Shown here: positions 1 to 6,810 of the stretch, piece after piece
Numbering within the stretch: the first letter of the stretch is position 1
Layout of the letters: each line of letters opens with the position of its first letter
Position numbers and translations under genes: made by a program
The notes under the pieces: model-generated
Databases searched by the model: none
Told to the model about the DNA's origin: nothing
What the model saw: the letters and a program-made list of their open reading frames with translations, nothing else
DNA from: Thermoplasmata archaeon
Lineage (GTDB): Archaea; Thermoplasmatota; Thermoplasmata; Thermoplasmatales; Thermoplasmataceae
Length of the DNA stretch: 13,702 nucleotides
Reading direction: 5' to 3'
NCBI GenBank assembly: GCA_021797385.1
Contig: JAJZZW010000036.1
Coordinates: forward strand, 1 to 13,702

Positions 1-284
1 AATGCACTATTTATCACATCCTGATTCAAATATGCCCTATTAACAAGTATATGTGTAAGATTGGATCCGGAAATAGTATCATTCGTGAATATATAGTTCT
101 GTGGGGTTGAATTTGCAACACTTGAATCGTTCATATCTTTAATGTAATTTGGTGAATAAGGACTTACAGTAGTATTACCTGAAGACTGTGGAATAAACGC
201 ACCCATAAAAGAAGCTGAAATGAAAATGGCCGCGACAATTACAGCAATTGCAATTATCATAAATTTGTATCTGGTTCTAACCAT
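1..284 (-). CDS. Secreted or membrane-anchored protein, N-terminal part (3' end outside window)
   Basis: The reading frame opens with ATG at 284 and runs without a stop to the left edge, giving 94 complete codons. The start reads MVRTRYKFMIIAIAVIVAAI: a short basic N-terminus, then a hydrophobic segment of about 20 residues (roughly 8-29), which is a signal peptide or membrane anchor. The rest is polar and rich in Asn, Ser and Thr, with five N-x-S/T sequons (NTT, NDS, NST, NDT, NLT) in about 60 residues, as in archaeal surface glycoproteins. A TATA-like box (TAAAATATAAA, minus strand, about 315-325) lies about 35 bases upstream, predicting a short leader. The family cannot be named from this fragment; an extracytoplasmic solute-binding protein, a protease or an S-layer-type protein are all possible. 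Confidence is high that it is a real gene and low on function. Confidence 0.75.
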   Translation of the reverse strand, partial: MVRTRYKFMIIAIAVIVAAIFISASFMGAFIPQSSGNTTVSPYSPNYIKDMNDSSVANSTPQNYIFTNDTISGSNLTHILVNRAYLNQDVINSA

Positions 285-312
285 AAATAGATATTATACT
301 GGTCTATTTAAC

Positions 313-326
313 CATTTATATTTTAC
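313..326 (-). promoter_or_regulatory. TATA-like promoter of the secreted-protein gene
   Basis: On the minus strand this AT-rich block reads TAAAATATAAATGG, an archaeal TATA-like box. Its centre is about 35 bases before the ATG at 284, so transcription should start near 293 with a leader of about ten bases. This is inferred from spacing alone. Confidence 0.4.
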
Positions 327-386
327 GGGAAATAAAATACATTAATAAGAATCATGCACCCTTACGGGAATATGAAAAATTCATGC

Positions 387-1061
387 TCATAGATAATTTT
401 TAATATTAATGAGGGTTTCATTATCTCCAGGTATGGAGAATAAAAATCCCCTGAATTTATAGCTGCTCAATTGTTGCATGAGGTAGTGCAGATCATTCAG
501 GTCTACAGCTGGCTGGTGTATTTTATCAACTATAGGCTCATTCTTCTCCGTTCTTATTATTATGTAGGGAATTAGTTTTTCTGTATTTATTTGGTTTAAT
601 ATAGCAGTTTCCCCGAAGTTTACTACAAGAAAAATATTCGCTTCACTATTTATCCTTTTTTTTATATCTTCTATGGATTTTCTGAAGCTCAGTATAACAC
701 CAGCTTCAACCCCTCTTTTTATTGCAAGCTTCATGGCACCAATAGAATCTATTTCATTGAACTCTTTTCCAAATCTCGGCTTATCACCCTGTGTAAATAT
801 CATTGATGCGTTGATAGCCCTAGCGGCAGTTATAATAGAACGTAATTTCAATTCGTTTATGTCCTTTAAACGTTGGTTCATTATTATTTCCTTATGCTGA
901 AATATTTCCCTCACTATGTAACCGATAAGCTCCGGTGGCATTGTAGGATATCCGAGAGGATTATCCGGTATATTGAATCCGTCAAAATCTGCCAGTTTTT
1001 CTATTTCCCGTTTCACATTCTCCAAATTCCTGGACGGATAAATTTCAGCATATATCTTCAT
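387..1061 (-). CDS. Short methylenetetrahydrofolate reductase-like TIM-barrel protein
   Basis: This 224-residue soluble protein resembles the MetF/MTHFR family, which reduces methylene-tetrahydrofolate (or a related C1 carrier) with bound flavin. Visible family features are: Glu6 in AEIYP, at the place of the catalytic Glu in the EFFPP-type motif of MTHFR; NIPDNPLG at 30-37, a family signature; QRLKDINELKLRS at 63-75, matching the region usually reading CRDRN..L.S; and the TQGDKP loop at 90-95, matching the flavin-binding GD.P segment. It is clearly shorter than typical bacterial MetF (about 290 residues), so the C-terminal part of the barrel is reduced. The start is ATG, and an AT-rich TATA-like stretch (about 1076-1090, minus strand) 20-24 bases upstream suggests a leaderless message. 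It stands alone, divergent from the Nudix-UDG gene. The family is fairly sure; the substrate and an actual reductase activity are not. Confidence 0.7.
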   Translation of the reverse strand: MKIYAEIYPSRNLENVKREIEKLADFDGFNIPDNPLGYPTMPPELIGYIVREIFQHKEIIMNQRLKDINELKLRSIITAARAINASMIFTQGDKPRFGKEFNEIDSIGAMKLAIKRGVEAGVILSFRKSIEDIKKRINSEANIFLVVNFGETAILNQINTEKLIPYIIIRTEKNEPIVDKIHQPAVDLNDLHYLMQQLSSYKFRGFLFSIPGDNETLINIKNYL

Positions 1062-1073
1062 TAAACTGGAAAA

Positions 1074-1090
1074 GACTTATAAAATAAAGA
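1074..1090 (-). promoter_or_regulatory. TATA-like promoter of the MTHFR-like gene
   Basis: The minus strand reads TCTTTATTTTATAAGTC here. Its centre is about 20-24 bases upstream of the ATG at 1061, which fits a transcript starting at or next to the start codon. Confidence 0.45.
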
Positions 1091-1172
1091 GTTTTTCATT
1101 ACTTTCCAGATTTTGCCGTTTTTGTCATTTTTAATTACTTGCATTAATTAATTCCATCAGATTCTGGACTAA

Positions 1173-1183
1173 TTTTTATATAT
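1173..1183 (+). promoter_or_regulatory. TATA box of the Nudix-UDG fusion gene, predicting a leaderless start at 1201
   Basis: TTTTTATATAT is centred about 23 bases upstream of the ATG at 1201. This supports 1201 over the in-frame TTG at 1186, which would lie upstream of the expected transcription start and has no Shine-Dalgarno sequence. Confidence 0.5.
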
Positions 1184-1200
1184 GATTGAAATTCCATTTT

Positions 1201-2169
1201 ATGAGAGAGGAATACAGCTATGGAATTGTAATTTTATCAAGATTTCAGGGAGAATATAAATATCTACTGCTCAAGAGGGCTGAAGGATGGCTTGATTTCC
1301 CCAAAGGCCATATTGAAAAAGGTGAAACCGGAGTAGATGCTGCAATAAGGGAGACCATGGAGGAATCAGGGATAAAAGTGGATGAAAAAAATTTGATTCC
1401 CTTCTTCCATTATGATATAATATACAGATTTACATATAATGCAGTAAAAATACTGAAACATGTAAGGATGTTTATGTCTATAGTATCCGATAATTCAGAG
1501 GTAAAAGTATCGCATGAGCATAGAGGATACATATGGCTCAATTATTCCGAAGCCATGAAAAATCTTAACTTCGGCAATCAGAGGGAACTCCTAGAATATG
1601 CTAACTCATACTTAATAAAATATCTCAGTATGGAATCCCTGAATTCGGAATACCGGAATATACCAAAAAATGGGAAATGGAATTTAAGCATAAATTTTGT
1701 CCCTGGGGAAGGAAATTTAAATTCAAGGATATTCTTTATCGGGCAGGCACCGGGGAGAAATGAGGATATACAGAAAAGGCCATTCATCGGTAGAAGTGGG
1801 AAACTGCTTGACAGCCTTATTGATGGCATAGGACTTCATAGAGAGGATGTTTACATAACCAGTGTAGTACAGTTTTTTCCGCCGGATAACAGGGTACCGA
1901 CCGATGATGAAGTTGCCATCTGCATGCCATTCCTGAAAAAGCAGATAGAGATCGTGAATCCACAGATCATTGTGCTCCTGGGTGCAACAGCAGCAGATGC
2001 ACTTCTTAATTTAAAAGGCATCACAGCATATCACGGGAAAATAATTGAAAATAAATATCTCGTCACAGTACATCCTGCAGCTGCGCTCAGAAATCCGGCA
2101 AACCTTGAGATCATGAAATCTGATTTTAATGTACTGGATGAATTTCTCAAATCACATGGGAACTCTTAG
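1201..2169 (+). CDS. Nudix (Ap4A hydrolase-type) domain fused to a family-4-like uracil-DNA glycosylase domain
   Basis: This 322-residue two-domain protein starts at ATG 1201, chosen from the TATA spacing; an in-frame TTG at 1186 would add five residues. Residues about 5-140 are a Nudix hydrolase. WLDFPKGHIEKGE is followed by RETMEESGI, a perfect GX5EX7REUXEEXGU box at 36-58, and FPKGH with the later SHEHRGYIWL is typical of asymmetric Ap4A hydrolases (NUDT2 type). Residues about 165-320 are a type 4 uracil-DNA glycosylase fold: VPGEGN, GQAPG (181-185), RPFIGRSG, PPDNRVPTDDE, LLGATAADALL and HPAAALRNP (291-299). Two departures are visible. The family normally has four cysteines for a [4Fe-4S] cluster (an N-terminal CxxC, KCRPP and a later Cys); here only the last survives (ICMPF, Cys241), and it is the only Cys in the protein. 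The usual GE[AG]PG reads GQAPG. Glycosylase activity is therefore uncertain, while the Nudix site looks intact. The 3' end overlaps the convergent transporter gene by 23 bases. Confidence 0.85.
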   Translation: MREEYSYGIVILSRFQGEYKYLLLKRAEGWLDFPKGHIEKGETGVDAAIRETMEESGIKVDEKNLIPFFHYDIIYRFTYNAVKILKHVRMFMSIVSDNSEVKVSHEHRGYIWLNYSEAMKNLNFGNQRELLEYANSYLIKYLSMESLNSEYRNIPKNGKWNLSINFVPGEGNLNSRIFFIGQAPGRNEDIQKRPFIGRSGKLLDSLIDGIGLHREDVYITSVVQFFPPDNRVPTDDEVAICMPFLKKQIEIVNPQIIVLLGATAADALLNLKGITAYHGKIIENKYLVTVHPAAALRNPANLEIMKSDFNVLDEFLKSHGNS

Positions 2170-3361
2170 TTTCACGTCCGTAGATTAAATATATCAGCCC
2201 TCCAATAAATCCCGCCAGATAAACCATAAGAATAAACCATGCATATAGACTAACGGTGGCATTGACGAGAATGAAAATAAACGCGATGTAGAGTGTATAA
2301 CCTGCAAGTCTAACACCGCCAACACCTCTTCCCCTGTACCGGCTGGTAAAATTTTCTGGTTCCAGAAGTTCTCTGGATGCCCAGGCAATCTCACCGAACA
2401 CGGAACTTATGGCAAGCATGATCAATAGCAGGTAGAGGTTTGATATCACATCGTTAAAGAATAATAATAGTATCATCCATGAACCAAGAAGACCGGAAAA
2501 TCCTATCATGGATATAGTTTTTCTGCCCGACCTGCCTATAATAAATCCGCCTGCCACACCCGTAATTGATTCAGCCAGTACAGAAAAAAATATAATCAGG
2601 TCTGTATACTGTGGAAAATGAAACGGCCCCAGTACCAGATCTGAAAATGCGAAGCCAACAATAATGGCTATACCCATGAGTGATAGTGCAATTACTTTTA
2701 TTGCATCTTTTATATTGAATTGTGCCTGATAAATATTTTTTCTCTTCTTCCATAAAAGGCTTTCTTTTATTCTGTACCGTGCAAGCAAGGATATCATGCC
2801 TCCTATTATTGCAATGCATACAAGTGCAATTTTCTGGACAAAAATGGAACTTGAAAGCAATAAAAAGATACCGGCCATCAAGGTTATTCCGATATTAGCC
2901 ATGTTAGAAGATTCTACTATTGCAGCTCCCCTGTACCTCGCTGGAAAATATTCAGACATCAATGAGAGTGATACTGTCTCATCACCACCGAGTCCGAATT
3001 CCGCGATAAACACCAATACAATCAGGGCAATATAATTATAGGTAATACCAATGCCCGCTAGACCGGCAACAGTTAACATTAAGGTTATAAGGTAACTTTT
3101 CTTTCTGCCTGTTTTATCGGATAGTATTCCCATAACAATATTTCCAGTCATTAGCCCTGCAGGTGCAGCACCTATAATGAGATAATATGCAGAGGTAGGA
3201 ACAAAATACCATGTGGTTATAAGGGGTGCTATGCTGAGGGCAACTCCCCACATTAAAAATGATACTGATACTGTAAAAAAAATTGTCCAGTGCCTGCTAT
3301 CCCATGGTGATGTTGCTATATAATCTGCAATTTTTATATTATTTTCTGTATCATATTCCAA
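2147..3361 (-). CDS. MFS transporter under TPP riboswitch control, probable thiamine or thiamine-precursor importer
   Basis: This 404-residue integral membrane protein of about 12 helices belongs to the major facilitator superfamily. Visible signatures are GILSDKTGRKKS, the loop 2-3 motif after the second helix, the related RYRGAA after helix 4, and the second-half repeat IIGRSGRKTIS. Substrate identity is not in the protein motifs; it comes from the TPP riboswitch immediately upstream. Archaeal MFS proteins behind such riboswitches in Thermoplasma relatives have been predicted to be thiamine-related transporters. The start is an unusual TTG at 3361: no ATG or GTG fits the N-terminus before residue 37, and a strong Shine-Dalgarno sequence (GGAGGGAT) ends four bases before it. 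The gene is monocistronic. Confidence is high for MFS and moderate for the substrate (thiamine or its pyrimidine/thiazole precursors). Confidence 0.85.
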   Translation of the reverse strand: MEYDTENNIKIADYIATSPWDSRHWTIFFTVSVSFLMWGVALSIAPLITTWYFVPTSAYYLIIGAAPAGLMTGNIVMGILSDKTGRKKSYLITLMLTVAGLAGIGITYNYIALIVLVFIAEFGLGGDETVSLSLMSEYFPARYRGAAIVESSNMANIGITLMAGIFLLLSSSIFVQKIALVCIAIIGGMISLLARYRIKESLLWKKRKNIYQAQFNIKDAIKVIALSLMGIAIIVGFAFSDLVLGPFHFPQYTDLIIFFSVLAESITGVAGGFIIGRSGRKTISMIGFSGLLGSWMILLLFFNDVISNLYLLLIMLAISSVFGEIAWASRELLEPENFTSRYRGRGVGGVRLAGYTLYIAFIFILVNATVSLYAWFILMVYLAGFIGGLIYLIYGRETKSSHVI

Positions 3362-3443
3362 CTCTATCCCTCCGCCGGTATTATCCGGATCAGGTTCATG
3401 GGGTCGATCCTTATCCTCTCAGCTCTGAGCTCCCCCTGCCGCA
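3362..3443 (-). promoter_or_regulatory. TPP (thiamine pyrophosphate) riboswitch, THI element
   Basis: Read on the minus strand, this leader carries the conserved TPP aptamer blocks in order: GGGGGAGC, GCTGAGA, GACCCC, then ATGAACCTGAT, then the CCGG-ATAATA-CCGG hairpin and GGAGGGAT. GGGG/CCCC form P2, a minimal AGC/GCT forms P3, and ACCT pairs with AGGG as P4. A clear P1 stem closing the aptamer is not evident. The 3' block GGAGGGAT is also the Shine-Dalgarno sequence of the TTG-started transporter. Ligand binding, which fixes P4, should therefore hide the ribosome binding site directly. This indicates repression of translation by TPP (inferred). Confidence 0.93.
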
Positions 3444-3457
3444 AAAACATTGCTGTA

Positions 3458-3470
3458 GAATATTTAAAAA
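3458..3470 (-). promoter_or_regulatory. TATA box of the riboswitch-transporter transcript
   Basis: The minus strand reads TTTTTAAATATTC. Its centre near 3465 places the start of transcription near 3440, almost exactly at the first conserved bases of the aptamer. The leader would be about 78 bases and consist of little more than the riboswitch. Confidence 0.5.
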
Positions 3471-3503
3471 TTGTGTAAGGAGAGATATTTTTCAGTCTCA
3501 TGA

Positions 3504-4028
3504 CTAGACAATGAGTTTTAATTCAAAACCCGCAATGGTTACTATAATACCCACGGCCACCATCACAATAATCCAGAACCTTGCCCTTCCAGCTGTAGAT
3601 TTGCTTATAAAAAGTCCGAGTATGGCAAGGGATGTATATGACAGTGAAAGTGGTATAATTTCATTTCCCCTGACGATAAGCGATGAAGATAATGGAATCA
3701 ATGCCCCTAAAAACCCGAAAAAGGCTGCAATAAATGCTCCAAGCAGCGATTCTATGAATATTTCAATGCCCAGATGACCTCTCAATAAATAATCTGTAGA
3801 TTTTAGATTTAATTGAAGTGCAGTTCTATGCAGTTCCTCATTTAAACCGGCATACTGTGCAATAAAATAACTGAATGCACCCGCAAAAGCGGACCCGAAG
3901 GAAATCTTAAAAGCCTCGAATATATCTATGGTGCTTTTTCCGATAATTCCACCGGATGCAAGTATCAGGGCAGTGATTATACCATCTGAAAGGCCTATAC
4001 TAACAGGAAATATATATTTCTTATTCAT
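3504..4028 (-). CDS. Small VIT1/CCC1-like membrane protein (possible Fe/Mn transporter)
   Basis: This 174-residue protein has about five predicted membrane segments. The first helix holds GLSDGIITALILASGG, like the first helix of the VIT1/CCC1 iron-manganese transporter family. The central soluble stretch (EELHRTALQLNLKSTDY) is followed by ESLLGAFIAAFFGFLGALIPL, matching the family's second half, in which glycine-rich helices end in a P-L motif. It is short for the family (usually about 200-250 residues) and the metal-binding cytoplasmic domain of plant or yeast members is absent. The ATG overlaps the stop of the upstream DUF211 gene in ATGA, so translation is probably coupled; no Shine-Dalgarno sequence is visible. 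A metal-handling role fits both the family and the neighbour but is inferred. Confidence 0.65.
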   Translation of the reverse strand: MNKKYIFPVSIGLSDGIITALILASGGIIGKSTIDIFEAFKISFGSAFAGAFSYFIAQYAGLNEELHRTALQLNLKSTDYLLRGHLGIEIFIESLLGAFIAAFFGFLGALIPLSSSLIVRGNEIIPLSLSYTSLAILGLFISKSTAGRARFWIIVMVAVGIIVTIAGFELKLIV

Positions 4029-4291
4029 TTTATAATATGTTTTCCGGTAATAACCTCATCTATGGAATGTATAGCACAGCCCATATCCTCTATAACCTTT
4101 ACAAGATAATTATAATTAATATTCAAACCTTCAACAGTTATGCTTGTTCCCATGGTTTCCATATCCATCTCTGTAACAGTTATCTTTACAGCATCTACAC
4201 CAGGCACCTCTTCTATTGACCCTGCAAGTTCAGTAAGTGTCGGTCTGTTCAATCCTTTATCAACGTCCAGTAAAATTCTCCTCAGATTCAT
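4025..4291 (-). CDS. DUF211 family protein
   Basis: This small soluble archaeal protein has the DUF211 pattern: NLRRILLDVDKG..RPTLTELA, then GVDAVKITVTEMDMET and the C-terminal IHSIDEVITGK. The fold is ferredoxin-like (beta-alpha-beta) and the family has no settled biochemical role. The start was set at ATG 4291 (88 residues), which matches the usual start just before the LRRILLDV strand and has a partial Shine-Dalgarno sequence (GAGGTTTGAT) upstream. An in-frame GTG at 4330 would give 101 residues. It is the first gene of a two-gene operon and its stop codon overlaps the start of the VIT1-like gene. The pairing suggests a shared, possibly metal-related function. Confidence 0.85.
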   Translation of the reverse strand: MNLRRILLDVDKGLNRPTLTELAGSIEEVPGVDAVKITVTEMDMETMGTSITVEGLNINYNYLVKVIEDMGCAIHSIDEVITGKHIIK

Positions 4292-4340
4292 AAGTTTATC
4301 AAACCTCGAAGTAATTTGGCTATTGGCCACATCCTTCCAT

Positions 4341-4372
4341 TTGTATCATTATATAATTATTATTTATTAAGC
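4341..4372 (-). promoter_or_regulatory. AT-rich promoter region of the DUF211 operon
   Basis: The minus strand carries two TATA-like runs, CTTAATAAAT (about 4362-4371) and TTATATAAT (about 4343-4352). The second would give a transcript starting near 4320, about 30 bases before the ATG at 4291. The first would start transcription near 4340, which could serve the GTG at 4330. The sequence does not decide between them. Confidence 0.35.
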
Positions 4373-4427
4373 TTTTCTGATTTTACCTTATAAATATTAT
4401 TTTTCTATATGTTTATGCAGTGGTGAT

Positions 4428-4447
4428 ACCTAAAAATATTAAAAAGT
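4428..4447 (-). terminator. T-rich terminator after the six-gene operon
   Basis: After the last stop codon of the complex operon, the minus strand reads TACTTTTTAATATTTTTAGG. Two T runs without a strong hairpin fit archaeal oligo-T termination. Confidence 0.45.
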
Positions 4448-4468
4448 AAATATATTTTCATTTTAAAT

Positions 4469-6214
4469 TTATACAAGTGAAACAATTATAATTATCAGTA
4501 TGAAGGCAGCTATCATGTATGCAATATATGCTGATATAGAACTGTTCATGATTTTGTATGCTGTAAATTTTGCAAAATTTCTATAAGCCTTAGCGATATT
4601 TATCATGATCAACCAGAAGATATCGACAGTTTCTACTCTGTTTTCATCTGTGCTTTTAGTCCTGAGCACCCTTTTAAGGATCAGGCGGATGTTATTAGAA
4701 TATGTGGATGAATTATAGTATTCTCCATGTTCTACTCCACCGTTCCAGCGATTGGCAATTCTGGTTTTTGGCCTTCCAAATACGAGAAATATAATTACCG
4801 TAAACACCGTCAATAATATAACAATGTAAAGCGGTGTTATAAGCCCGAAATCAGAGACACCAAGCCTTGATTCAATCATAAATCCATTGAATACAAGAAC
4901 AGAGGGTATGCCTGATATATAGTTCTTACCTACTATCAAAAATGATACAGCAAATAGGAATACAAGTGTTATCCCTGTTCCCAGTATAGTATAATTCTCC
5001 AGATTTTTTCCACGGGATTTCCTGTGGCTATCGGTGAAATAGAAAATTTTCAGCATTGCAGCGGTGGCGAATCCCTCCCCCATGGCAATAAGGGATCCAG
5101 CTATGATCGAAGCAATACCAAGTGGCCCGTACAGGTAGGCACCCATGAAAAAGGATTCCAGTACCATCCACGTTCCAAGACCACCAAGTGATGGGAATAG
5201 CCCGGAAAGCGAAGACATTGCAAAAAATTTGCCTACCTGATTAACAGTGTCCTTGCCTCCGTTAACTGCACTGAAATATTCAACACCTGTATGGCCAATG
5301 GATATAAACAACCCGGTTTTTGCTATTGAATGAGCCATGGCAAAAATGGCTATGGAAATAAGGATAAATTCTTTTAATACACTGTCATTGACAGCTACAA
5401 AAAGTCCTAATGCTGCCATCAACACTCCATTATTTTCTATAGTACTGAATCCTCCCAGGGATTTCATATTTTCAGATATGTATGCATAGAGTGCCCCGAA
5501 GAGTACAGAAATCACACCTATAATAATGAATAATATGCCTATATCAATGGAAACCGGAGAAAGCAGTGCTATTTTTAAAATTCCATATACACCCATGAGG
5601 GTCATGGTTGCACTGAAAATTGCGGATGAATTTGCCGGGGCACTGCCATGGGCAATGGGAAGCCACTCACTTATCATGAAGGGCGTCAACCCCATTTTAG
5701 ACATGGCGCCTATGGCAAATATGAGTAAAACCATATCATTGGAAAGTCCGGTAAAATTGAATGTGCCCGTATAGTAATAGGAAAGTACTGCAGCAGTTAT
5801 GATCAGTACGGTGCTTATTTCAGAAAACAGCATGAATATATAGGCTTCCATGTCATTTTTCTTATTTATTGCCACGGTTAAATAGGCAGGTATCGACATT
5901 ATCTCCCAGCCTGTTATAAATACCAGGAAGTTATTAGCATACAGTATTGTCATCATTCCGGCAATGGTCAGTATGAACAGTGGTGCAAGCCATCTTCCAT
6001 ATTTCTTTGAATATGAAATAGAGAACACCGATGTTATTATCCATACGATGGCTGCTATTAAGTAAAAGTATGTTATATAATCAAAAATCCTGAACGTGAA
6101 AAGGAAAAACAGTACTGAAGCTATAGCTGTAATTATGTAACCCGCGGTTCTGTATTTTATTGAAATCAGTACAGCAAGGAAAATTGCCATGAGCGGTATA
6201 TAGTAAGATATCAT
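4469..6214 (-). CDS. NuoL/HyfB-like antiporter-type membrane subunit of a complex-I-related complex
   Basis: This 581-residue polytopic membrane protein belongs to the Mrp/NuoL/M/N proton-pumping family (Proton_antipo_M domain), in the HyfB/HycC branch. The key charged residues of the ion path are present: Glu104 in TGWEIMS, Lys173 in AMSKMGLTPF, and His189 in WLPIAHGSAPANSSA, followed by FSTIENNG and the HSIAKTGLF Lys helix. The C-terminal loop WNGGVEHGEYYNSSTYSNNIR matches the HyfB region usually reading W.CG......YTA..FS. The start ATG overlaps the stop of the small subunit (ATGA) and has GAGGGAT just before it. It is the last gene of the operon. It lacks the long lateral helix of true NuoL. 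The role inferred is ion translocation coupled to electron transfer in the peripheral arm. Confidence 0.88.
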   Translation of the reverse strand: MISYYIPLMAIFLAVLISIKYRTAGYIITAIASVLFFLFTFRIFDYITYFYLIAAIVWIITSVFSISYSKKYGRWLAPLFILTIAGMMTILYANNFLVFITGWEIMSIPAYLTVAINKKNDMEAYIFMLFSEISTVLIITAAVLSYYYTGTFNFTGLSNDMVLLIFAIGAMSKMGLTPFMISEWLPIAHGSAPANSSAIFSATMTLMGVYGILKIALLSPVSIDIGILFIIIGVISVLFGALYAYISENMKSLGGFSTIENNGVLMAALGLFVAVNDSVLKEFILISIAIFAMAHSIAKTGLFISIGHTGVEYFSAVNGGKDTVNQVGKFFAMSSLSGLFPSLGGLGTWMVLESFFMGAYLYGPLGIASIIAGSLIAMGEGFATAAMLKIFYFTDSHRKSRGKNLENYTILGTGITLVFLFAVSFLIVGKNYISGIPSVLVFNGFMIESRLGVSDFGLITPLYIVILLTVFTVIIFLVFGRPKTRIANRWNGGVEHGEYYNSSTYSNNIRLILKRVLRTKSTDENRVETVDIFWLIMINIAKAYRNFAKFTAYKIMNSSISAYIAYMIAAFILIIIIVSLV

Positions 6215-6810
6215 CTTTTATCCCTCGCTTCTATTATTGCATTGAGGATTGATGCCGGTGTCGGAGGGCATCCTGCAATATGGATATCATATTTCTCCAT
6301 GGCTTCTCTGCCGATAATTCCACCTGAAAGTGCGCATGCACCAAGTCCTATGACAATTTTCGGTTCAGGCATGGCATCATAGGCCTCCTGAAGAACTCTC
6401 TCCATTCCATCAGTATGAACACCCATAACTACCAGTGCATCAGCATGTCTTGGAGTATTTGCCATAAAAATTTTGAACCTGCTGGAATCATACTGTGGTG
6501 AAAATAAGGAGGTAAATTCAACATTGCAGGCACCACATGTTCCGGAGTCCACCGGATAAATATACAGGGATTTTTTGAATATGTCCGGGACAAGATGCTG
6601 AACAGAATATGTTTCCTGTTTTCCTGTTGGCTTCAGGTCGCACTGCCTGCAGAATATGCATTTATCCATGTCCCAGTTGCCATTCCTGAGTGCCTCCGTT
6701 GGGCACTTATAATCACTAACTCCCTCGAGTATAGAAGGATACATAACCTGGTACTGATCCAGTTTCTCCGTCTTTATCCTCTTTCTGATGCCGCTGATGA
6801 ACCAGTTCAC
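6211..6810 (-). CDS. Small (NuoB/HyfI-like) subunit with fused single-cluster NuoI-like ferredoxin segment
   Basis: This 199-residue subunit starts at GTG 6810, overlapping the large-subunit stop (GTGA), with GGAGGTGG about 8 bases upstream; a longer open frame to 6939 has no such signal. The C-terminal part is the NuoB/hydrogenase small-subunit domain with all four ligands of the N2-type [4Fe-4S] cluster: Cys92 and Cys95 (GTCGACNVE), Cys159 (GACALSGG) and Cys181 (GCPPTP). The N-terminal part resembles NuoI/HyfH: WFISGIRKRI, then CPTEAL (Cys36) and CIFCRQC (Cys51, 54, 57), which are the four ligands of just one [4Fe-4S] cluster. So two separate subunits of relatives (HyfH and HyfI) are joined and the ferredoxin part is cut to one cluster. 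It should carry electrons toward the large subunit at the membrane. Family assignment is firm; the electron donor is unknown. Confidence 0.88.
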   Translation of the reverse strand: MNWFISGIRKRIKTEKLDQYQVMYPSILEGVSDYKCPTEALRNGNWDMDKCIFCRQCDLKPTGKQETYSVQHLVPDIFKKSLYIYPVDSGTCGACNVEFTSLFSPQYDSSRFKIFMANTPRHADALVVMGVHTDGMERVLQEAYDAMPEPKIVIGLGACALSGGIIGREAMEKYDIHIAGCPPTPASILNAIIEARDKR

